Shown here piece after piece: positions 56,226 to 64,000 of a DNA stretch of 64,000 nucleotides. Origin of the DNA: Phragmites australis (Eukaryota; Streptophyta; Magnoliopsida; Poales; Poaceae); assembly GCF_958298935.1 (NCBI RefSeq), contig NC_084940.1, forward strand, positions 526,001-590,000, written 5' to 3'. Made by a program: the position numbers and the translations under genes. The notes under the pieces were generated by a model. It saw only the letters and a program-made list of their open reading frames with translations, did no database searches and was not told the DNA's origin. How positions within the stretch are numbered: position 1 is the stretch's first letter; every line of letters begins with the position of its first letter.

Positions 56226-56588
56226 CAATGCTTGTTAACAAGGTCGTACCGATGTTACTGAATCATCTATCACCTAGAAATATCCTGGTACCTGCAGTTA
56301 ACTTTCTGTGTGCTTTCCATACAAACAGTAATGCTCCTTAGAAAGGTAAAAAAAGGAGGCAGAAGAATTCAGTACAATTACCATATCACACCAGTCACTA
56401 CAAGAAGTAGAACACACACGCACTCTCTTTTTACCTTGTCTAAATTAACCAACTTGTTTATTGTCATTCTTTTGGAGCAATCAGATTGCACAGTAAAGCC
56501 TTTTCTTTTGTACAATGGCATGACTCTAGCGGCACACCTAGGGTTCTGCTCCAGAGTTTCATCAACAGGACAGTCAGAAGCAGGAGCA
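56226..56588. other. Gap between convergent gene ends
   Basis: 3' end of the TOR1-like pseudogene and 3' UTR of the receptor-kinase gene. No separate feature. Confidence 0.4.
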
Positions 56589-59500
56589 TCACCAATCAGA
56601 GTCGTCACTCCGTTGTGAGACGCTGCGGTGGCCGCCCATCCTCTTGTTGCTGGTGGCGCGCTGGACGCACTGGAAGAGCGATTGCACCACCTCCGACATG
56701 GACGGCCGGAATTCTGGGTCGGACTGCGATGCCACCAGGAAGCAAAGTTCAGAGTTTCAGTCTTCAGTTCATTGCAGGCGATTCATTCATGACCTTCAGC
56801 ATTGGAGAATCATCTGTGAGGATTTCAACGGGAGTTTACCTGAACACAGCGAGAGAGGACATCCGCGAAACGGGACAACGCTTTCGGCGGGTACAGGCCG
56901 CGCAGAGCTGGATCTGCCAGTGCTCCCAGGGCGTCGATGTCATGAAGCTGTGGAGTAACAAACTTGACCAAGGACTGTTCCATTCTAGGCTTTGAACTGG
57001 GGTCACAAAAAGCAAGTGTTAGGGACTTGTTGATGGCTGACAAACACAATGTTTTATACTCTTATGTCCTACGGGCAAGCTTTGCATGTTCTGAAATCAC
57101 AAAATGCGCAGTCCAAAGTTGAAAGAGAGTATCTTTTTCTTTTCTTTTTTGTCTTCAGTTACCTATCGAAAGGCTTCCGACCGGTCAATAACTGAAGCAT
57201 GACGACACCGAAGCAGTAGACATCGCTCTTCATCACGTAGCCTGATGGCCTCGTGCACTCCGGAGGATTGTACCCTGGTCCCAGGCTCTCACTTGTATCC
57301 TGTAGAGAATTGAGGTTACATTGCCTTTACTTTGCTCATCAAAAGTCAGAAGAGACATTCTTTTCTACAAACCTCATAGAAGTATGCAAAGCCGCAGTCA
57401 GAGAGGTGAGGATTGAGATCAGCATCGAGCAACACATTAGATGCCTTTATGTTCTTGTGGATCACTGAAGGTGAGCAGACTTCATGTAGGTACCTGAATA
57501 ATAAAAAAAGAATTCTTAGCATATTTCTTATGAACTTAGATCATCATATCCCTCTGTGCCTGTTGACGTACACAAAATTCTGGTTCTAGGCTTAAATGTT
57601 ACTTGTCAACTTACTCCAGAGCACGAGCTGTACCGAGAGCAATCCGGACTCGGGTGTCCCAGGTCAATGGCTTGCTGTAGTCGTCTGACAAGTGCAGGAA
57701 CTCATATAGGGACCCGCTCATGTGGTAGTCATAGACCAGCATGTAGTGCCCAGGCTCTGAGCAGTAACCAACAAGCTCGGCGATGTTTGCATGGCGCAGT
57801 TTGGAAATGCCGTTCACGAGATCCATGAAGTCACTGCTTCCTGAGAAGCTCAATGGATCAAACTTCTTAACGGCCAGCACCTGGAAGATTTTCAGGAGAG
57901 TCGATAAGAACACCAGGAATGCAAAGGCGTATGATCAACTTCAAGTGCCAACTCTTCAAACATTCCCCTCAGAGACCTCATGGTAAGAGTGATAGTCAAG
58001 TTCAGTTAAACTATATGCTACTAACAGTGTAGGGAAAAGCCTCTGAGTAGCTTAACACAGAACATTTAGATGCCCATTTGACACGATATCGTATATGAAA
58101 CTTTGAATTTCAATACAGAAGAATACTGGAGTTGAATTTGCAAACAACTTCCTTTGGCATGGGTTTAAGAAGTAAACTGTAAGAGCCTACCTGTCCATCA
58201 GCATATTTTGCCTTGTAAACGCGACCGATTGTCCCCTGACCTAGTAGCCTGCTGTTGTGGAAGTTGCCAGTGGCTGCTTCCAGGTCTGATGATGCATAAG
58301 TCATGAGGCTGATTGTATCCGTGCTCCGTCTAGAATAGTTTAGTTTGTTCTCAAACTCGTTGTCACTGATCGACTTGCGAGGCACTGCAGATGGTGTCCT
58401 ACTGCCTATGGATGAAGATTGCTCCAGTGATTTCATGTCGATCTCTGAAGATTCCTTACCGCCTATAGTGAAAAGGAGCAAGAGGAACTATTATTAGAAG
58501 TCTAACATGTGCTCATCCCTGAAATACACAGAAAGCATCAGGGAAGGAGGCATTTCTTGACACATCACAATTGAATGGCAGATGCACAACATAGAACTAC
58601 ATAATTTTCTTTGACTCGAGAAGATATATTGCACGTAAGTACCTCTGAAGTCATCAACTAGCGGGGTAAATGATCGGTTCTGACCTGACTCGTCCATGTA
58701 GTAATGGGATGAGACAGGAGAGGAATGGTTCCTCTTCAACACAGACAAGAGAATCAGAGCTGCAAGAAGCACAGCTATCACCATTGCTCCGATAGCGAAA
58801 CCGTTTATTCCATTGTCATTCCCTCCACCTGAAGAGCTTCCCACTGAAGAGCCCTTCTCCATACCAGGAGGAGCTGATCCGGACGACCAAGAGTTCCCTC
58901 CAGTCCTTTATAATGTGTTCAGGATTGTTAGAATTCATCAAGTGCAAAGAAAAAGGATTGCAATGACTGGAATTACTACTTACTGTAGATTGTTAATGTC
59001 TTTTAGTTTACTTGGGATCCACCCGCTAAACTTGTTGTTCTGAAGATTCCTTGAGCACAAAGGGGGAAACCGTTATAGCTTAGTTCTCAGAATGGTAATG
59101 ACCGTATATTTTTCAGTATTTGTGTACAGTAAACATGCTATAGAAATTAAGAGTGCCCATTACATGCCTAAACCAGCATTACAATTAATAGCTTTGGTAT
59201 TTGACAAATTTATCTCTTTTGTCATGCCGCGCTGAGGCATCGATACACATTCATTTTGAGTCATGATAACAAAGTTGGTTTTGATGCAGTATACTTACAG
59301 ATCCTCGAGAGGAAGTTTGGCCAGAACATCTATATGACCACTGAATTGATTGCTCTCCACATTCCTGAACACATTTTGAAAAGAATGGCAGCCATTAGAT
59401 CTGAAAGAGTGTGCCGATGAACTACTACAATGCATAAAATTCAGTTTCCTTACAATGTTTTAAGGTTTATGAGGTGCCGAAAACTCTGGGGCAGGTTACT

Positions 59501-60678
59501 TGAGAAGCGGTTGAATGAGAGATCCCTGATGAGACAACTGTGGTTAGTCATACAGGCCAACAAAACTGGGATAGAAATAGGCGTACTATCAGAAGAAAAT
59601 TAATAACATTTGGGCAAGTACAAGACAAATGGCTGTATGGTTACCAAGAACTTGTGCATTTTCTGCTTAACTTACAATGTTGAGAGCTTTGGAATCTGTG
59701 AAAACATATCCGTCAACTGCCCGCTTAAGTGATTCTTACCAAGATTTCTGCGATTCAATCAAATAGGAATTCCAGTGATTAATGCAAACAAAAATCATGG
59801 TGGCGTGAAGGGAGGAGAAAACAAACAATTAAATACAGAACAGCGCGAATTGTAATCCCTACAGTGTTTCCAGATCAGCCATCTGAGATATCGAATAAGG
59901 AACTCCACCGGTGAAGGAGTTCCCGTAAAGATTTCTGCATCACCAAAACATCAGAAGGGAATGCCTTGGATTAGCCATGACCCCGTGAAAACAATATAAA
60001 TGGATGAGGAAAACGGGAACCCACAATTGAACCACATTTGGTGGAAGCTGGTACGGTATATCGCCGTTGAGATTGTTCTTGCTCACATCACTGTACTACG
60101 TAAAAGAAAGAAAATTCAACTAAGTTGCATAACTACGACGATCAATGCAGGAAATCACAGGGGCAACTCACAATTTGGTTACTGATTTCAAGCTTGATAG
60201 CTGATAGCCTAGCGTGCCGCTTAGTCCAAGCCCCGACAAGTTACTGCTCTAAGCAACATGATTAGAAACAAACTGGAATAACTATCTTGCGCAGCTTAAA
60301 CAAAATTCTCAACAATCTTGGGCAATTGTTGAAGGCAATTACGTACATTTCTGTGACAGATGAACCGCTGCATTCTATTCCCTTCCACTCGTCGTCGTCG
60401 CCGCACGGATCTCCGCCGCTTGATTTCCAACCGGACAACTGAGATGGTTTGTTCATGCTATTGAACATCACATTAAGCGCAGCAACTGAAAGAGTGAACC
60501 AACAGGACACACGATTCTCAGAACCATGACCGATGCATGCACAGTCAGAGAGGAGAACAATAATCTGCCAACCCTCACCGTCAGGCTGGTCGGTCTTTGC
60601 CACCGCGGCCGCCGCCACGGAGACGAGGACGGCAAGGCCGACGAGCGGCGGCGGCAGGGGGCGCCGTCGACAAGCCAT
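56589..60678 (-). CDS. SRF: STRUBBELIG-receptor family (SRF) LRR receptor-like kinase
   Basis: Sixteen exons in order: 60579-60678, 60347-60485, 60172-60243, 60025-60090, 59863-59934, 59676-59747, 59454-59525, 59299-59364, 58984-59049, 58643-58905, 58191-58462, 57615-57880, 57373-57493, 57163-57299, 56840-56996, 56589-56723. All phases agree and give 691 aa. Signal peptide 1-30; an N-terminal domain ([22 protein letters not shown]); about seven LRRs, largely one per 66- or 72-nt exon; TM about 278-300 ([17 protein letters not shown]); kinase from about 400. The Gly loop GQGTIGRV and lysine AVKK are present. The catalytic loop reads [10 protein letters not shown] without the HRD aspartate and DFG is DCG, so it is an atypical, probably inactive kinase as in SUB/SRF proteins. 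These act at the plasma membrane in tissue morphogenesis. The start is the ATG giving the signal peptide. Confidence 0.94.
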
Positions 60679-60748
60679 TGCGCGCAAAGGGGAGCACGGC
60701 GCGTCTCAGCTGAGAGCATGAAGGAGGAGACCCCCACGCGCGTCGCTT

Positions 60749-60790
60749 GATCTCCTCCTCCTCCTCTTCTCTTTCTCTCTCTCTCTCATG
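60749..60790 (-). repeat. CT/GA-rich microsatellite in SRF 5' UTR
   Basis: CTC triplets then a TCTC run upstream of the SRF start; on the transcribed strand it is a GA-rich leader, common in grass promoters. Confidence 0.7.
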
Positions 60791-60979
60791 GGCCGGTGGT
60801 GGGAAGGAATGGGTTTCCAAAATTAGGAGACGGAGGAGGAAGAGAGGAGAAACAGAAATGGGAGGGTGGAGGAAGGCGGGTGTGGCCACTGGAGCGCCGA
60901 GAGTGGCGGGAAGCCGTTGCCTTTGAAGCCACAACGTATTAAAATGGTATAAATTAAACTATTCGATAATTTGACAATC

Positions 60980-61052
60980 TCCGTTGTAGTCTAGCTGGTT
61001 AGGATACTCGGCTCTCACCCGAGAGACCCGGGTTCGAGTCCCGGCAACGGAA
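60980..61052 (+). tRNA. trnE-CTC: tRNA-Glu (anticodon CTC)
   Basis: 73 nt. The acceptor stem TCCGTTG pairs with CAACGGA, discriminator A. A-box region TAGTCTAGCTGG, anticodon in GGCTCTCACC, B-box GGTTCGAGTCC. No CCA is encoded and there is no intron. A T run at 61056-61063 provides the pol III terminator. It lies between the divergently placed SRF gene and the end of the transporter gene. Confidence 0.95.
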
Positions 61053-61055
61053 ATC

Positions 61056-61063
61056 CTTTTTTT
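61056..61063 (+). terminator. Pol III T-run terminator of tRNA-Glu
   Basis: A TCCTTTTTTT context begins one base after the tRNA 3' end. Confidence 0.8.
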
Positions 61064-61381
61064 CCCAGCTTTGCGCATCTCTTTTGGGACGAACCGAACA
61101 AGGACACATGTCACAATTTTGAAACTTTTTTAGATGAATTTTGAGACGTTTAAATTTAAAAAGTTGAGACTAGTAGATCTGAAGAGAACGAAGAACACGA
61201 CTCAAATCATCAGTGTACATCTCTATTGAAAGCAGTGTAACATATCAGTTAACAGTCTCAAATCCACCTTTACTCCTTTCTTCTTTCTATCCTCTATCAA
61301 GAACTGGAGAAAAGAATGAATGGCCCCTGGGGCCTTGATTCTGTATTGTATATCCCTCACAAGTGACAAATCTCATGAGCT

Positions 61382-63918
61382 CTATGCGGCGATGTGGTCG
61401 CTCAGTTTCCGGCCGCTTGTTTCCAGGGGAAAGAACGACACGGCCACGCCCGAGACCAGCATCACCGTGATGAATATCAGGATGGCCGCCGTCTGGTGGC
61501 AAGCGTGCACCAGACCGACGGCCACAAGGGGGCACAAGATCCCGCCAAAGCGAGCAATCGAGCTTGCAAACCCGACGCCGGTGGCCCTGACTGCAGTTGG
61601 GTATATCTGCAGAGAACACAACATAAAAAGGCAACGATCTTAAGAGGTTTGACAATAGATTTATGCGTGTACCGAAGCATAGGTTATTGAAGTGACCAAA
61701 CCTCAGGGGCGTAGATGTGCAGGACAGTGAAGCTTGCAGATATGCAAACCCGCGCACCGAACAAGAATACGGTTGTCAGAGCTTCTGTCTGGGGAAACAT
61801 GAGGGGAGCTATGCACAGGCAACTGATGTAAAGCATGGAGGACATAGAGAGCTTGCGCCCAATCTTGTCCACGATGGCAGCGGACAGAAGAAGGCCAGGA
61901 ATCTCTGCATCAATGTGGCATAAATGTAAAAAGAATTTCCAAGACAGGGTTTCCCTGAAGAGATTTTAATTTACGATAGAGCGAAACACACGTACCTCCA
62001 AAGCTGGTGATGAATACATTTCTGTAGAGATTTTCATCATTTATGTGGGTTGTTTGGGTAATTTCTGCTCCCTCTGATCCACAAATCCTATTTCCATGGT
62101 TCAATTCTGAGGTTAGCAAAACAAGACCATAGTATAAGAAGGCGTGACCAAGAAAGACAGTCCAAAGGAGAAGACTTGATCTGACTAAGTTTGGAGATAG
62201 AAGCTTTAAGATGGCATTGAGGCCTCCAATCTCAGATTTGCTAGCATGATCAACAGTAGTCGTTTTCTTAGCTGTTACTAATTGTGCCATTTCTGAGGAA
62301 TCTCCAATCTCATGAAGCTCTGTCCGATGGCCAGAGACAAGTCGGCCAGAGGGGAGAGTAACACGGTTTACTCGCGCCATTGTTTCCAAAACATGAACTG
62401 CTTCAGCTATTCTACCCTTCATGCATAGGTATCTTGGTGACTCCAGTGTCACTGGATAGAAGAGTAATAGAGCAAACGATGGCACTGACGAGAGTGCCAA
62501 CAGCCACCTCCAGCCAAAAGCTGGCATCACAGCCTGTAAATTAAGCAGATAAGTAACAAGAAAATTTACATGGAGATTTCAGAAATAGCAATAATTATGG
62601 ATTAGAATGAACATGCATGTCATTTGACCAATTATGCCAACATGGAGCCATTAGATTACATATGATATACAGATTACCATGGCCATCTATGATCACTTCA
62701 TTAATACTATGCACAAGAGAAAGACCAAAGCATGACAATCTGATTAATTATTTTTTAGAATACTTAACAAAATGCTATAAGAAGACTCATGTGCTGGCTA
62801 AACTTGCTCAAATTATGAAAAAGCAGAAGACGCTCTGGTGTTCCACAGGATTCAATGGTATATCCTAATCTTGAGTTACAAGTGCAGTGACTAAGGACAG
62901 CAGAAGAATATCTGCACTGAGCAGTCAAAGATGGCATGCTATGTTAGAAACTAGAATGTAATATCCACTGTAGAGTCTTACACATATCACCAATATTTCA
63001 GAACAATCTGATGTTACTTTCTGTTTAGATAACTTATAAAGTCTCTCAAACAGATAGTACGTAAGGCAAATCAGGAACATGGTATTACTTTTGCTAAATA
63101 TATGGACTTACCCAAGCAAGAGAAGCTTCCATTATTGTGCCAATGGTCCAAAATGCTGAGAACATAACCATCCAAGTTCCTCGGCTAGGAGCAGGGATGA
63201 ACTCTAGAAACCAAGAACCTAGAACTGGCCCACCACCCAGTCCGATACCGACCATAAATCTCAGTACAATCAAAGATAAGTAATTTGGAGCGAAGGCGCT
63301 GAGAAGGCCAGCCCCACCAGTTACAATGGCTGTGAAGTTGAACCCAACCCTGGAGAGAAGTACAAAGGTCTAAAATGAGCAAAAATCACTTACATGTTGG
63401 AAAATGGGATATTGTCACTGCATAAAATACAGGATCCTTTAGAATAATTTGAGATGGGAAATAAACTAGACATTCAATTATTAGCATTAAATCCAGAAAC
63501 TTCAATGTGGAACAGTAAAATGCCTTGCTTGACATGGGACAGTGTGCAATATTCCATTATGGTTGGAAATAATGTGTTTTGTTAAGGTTAGAACATTCAT
63601 AAATAAAATCCCAGTAGCTGATAGGAAAAGGAAGTGAGGAAGAACTTGCCTTCTCCCATAGTTATCTGAAACTATGCCCCAAGCATATGCTCCTACAAGC
63701 ATCCCTACGAAGACAACACTTGTTATGAGACTTTCTGCCTGTGCAGAAAGCTCCCACTCAGCTTGAACTGATTGCCCAACAAATGACAAAAGCATCATCT
63801 CCATTGCTTCAGAGATTTTAGCCATCCCAGAATATGCAAGCACGAACGCATGGAATTTTCCAAACCCCATGAACACAAGTGCCTCATCCACAGTATAAGT
63901 AGATATGCCATCCTCCAT
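61382..63918 (-). CDS. OCT7: Organic cation/carnitine transporter 7-like MFS protein
   Basis: Five exons in order: 63650-63918, 63112-63349, 61996-62533, 61702-61904, 61382-61606, giving 490 aa. Family marks are [51 protein letters not shown] (MFS loop 2-3 signature), [48 protein letters not shown] and [10 protein letters not shown]. Twelve TM helices are expected. Arabidopsis OCT7 is a vacuolar/tonoplast MFS carrier of the organic cation group; the substrate here is unknown. Intron 1 has a GC donor (AAG|GCAAGT) with a normal AG acceptor; the other introns are GT-AG. A TTTCAG acceptor touches the ATG at 63918, so a 5' UTR exon lies upstream; an extra N-terminal coding exon outside the window is less likely. 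Confidence 0.93.
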
Positions 63919-64000
63919 CTGAAATAAGCAAACATAAATGAAACACAGATTAATTGATTGCATTTGCACTGTCATATATCAGGACAATATATCAAGTCAG

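Overview
This is a plant nuclear window, almost certainly from a grass and probably a panicoid. Evidence: spliceosomal GT-AG introns, GC-rich first exons, Stowaway and Tourist-like MITEs, Ty1/copia and Tat-type Ty3/gypsy retrotransposons, a CACTA-like end, and plant-only gene families. The species cannot be fixed from sequence alone. No prokaryotic or viral locus and no CRISPR array is present. Exon structures were built by hand from splice signals, reading frame and remembered family conservation; no alignment was run.

Layout. 1-182 is the 3' end of an unrecognised gene. 1399-5108 (+) is a seven-exon SUF4/BuGZ zinc-finger gene. 6049-7744 (+) encodes a secreted proline-rich X8-domain wall protein. 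8.1-19.5 kb holds a tandem duplication of a MOSC/mARC-type molybdoenzyme gene (-). Both copies are broken: the first is 5'-truncated and carries internal lesions, and the second is intact except for a 4.7 kb copia element in exon 2. 19.8-22.3 kb (-) is an ALIS/CDC50 flippase subunit. 23.1-24.1 kb (-) is dihydroneopterin aldolase. A decayed copy of RCC1 exon 1 (24.1-24.4 kb) sits just upstream of it, and the parent RCC1/RUG3-like gene is at 25.7-29.2 kb (-). That gene is head-to-head with a conserved membrane protein of unknown function at 29.4-32.0 kb (+).

32.97-35.24 kb (+) is a small complex I ESSS-like subunit. 36.5-37.8 kb (-) is an intronless RPT3-like AAA ATPase. 37.8-50 kb is a repeat block: a CACTA-like end, unclassified repeats, a very young pol-less gypsy element (42785-48434) with tandem repeats in its LTRs and an antisense ORF, and a MITE between two perfect 221-bp direct repeats. 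50.8-56.2 kb (+) is a decayed TORTIFOLIA1-like gene with several stops, frameshifts and a LINE insertion. 56.6-60.7 kb (-) is a complete 16-exon STRUBBELIG-family receptor kinase. tRNA-Glu(CTC) is at 60980-61052, and an OCT7-like MFS transporter (-) closes the window at 61.4-63.9 kb.

The genes do not form a pathway; they are a typical collinear grass gene island. The main story is genome dynamics: one duplicated mARC locus lost twice by independent routes, recent LTR elements, exon duplication next to an unrelated gene, and retroposed or decaying paralogues. I found no convincing new biological system. The best leads are the mARC double knockout, the non-autonomous Tat element with its G-box repeat array, the intronless RPT3 paralogue with a preserved C-terminal docking tail, and the possible organellar extension of the folate enzyme encoded through a translatable intron.
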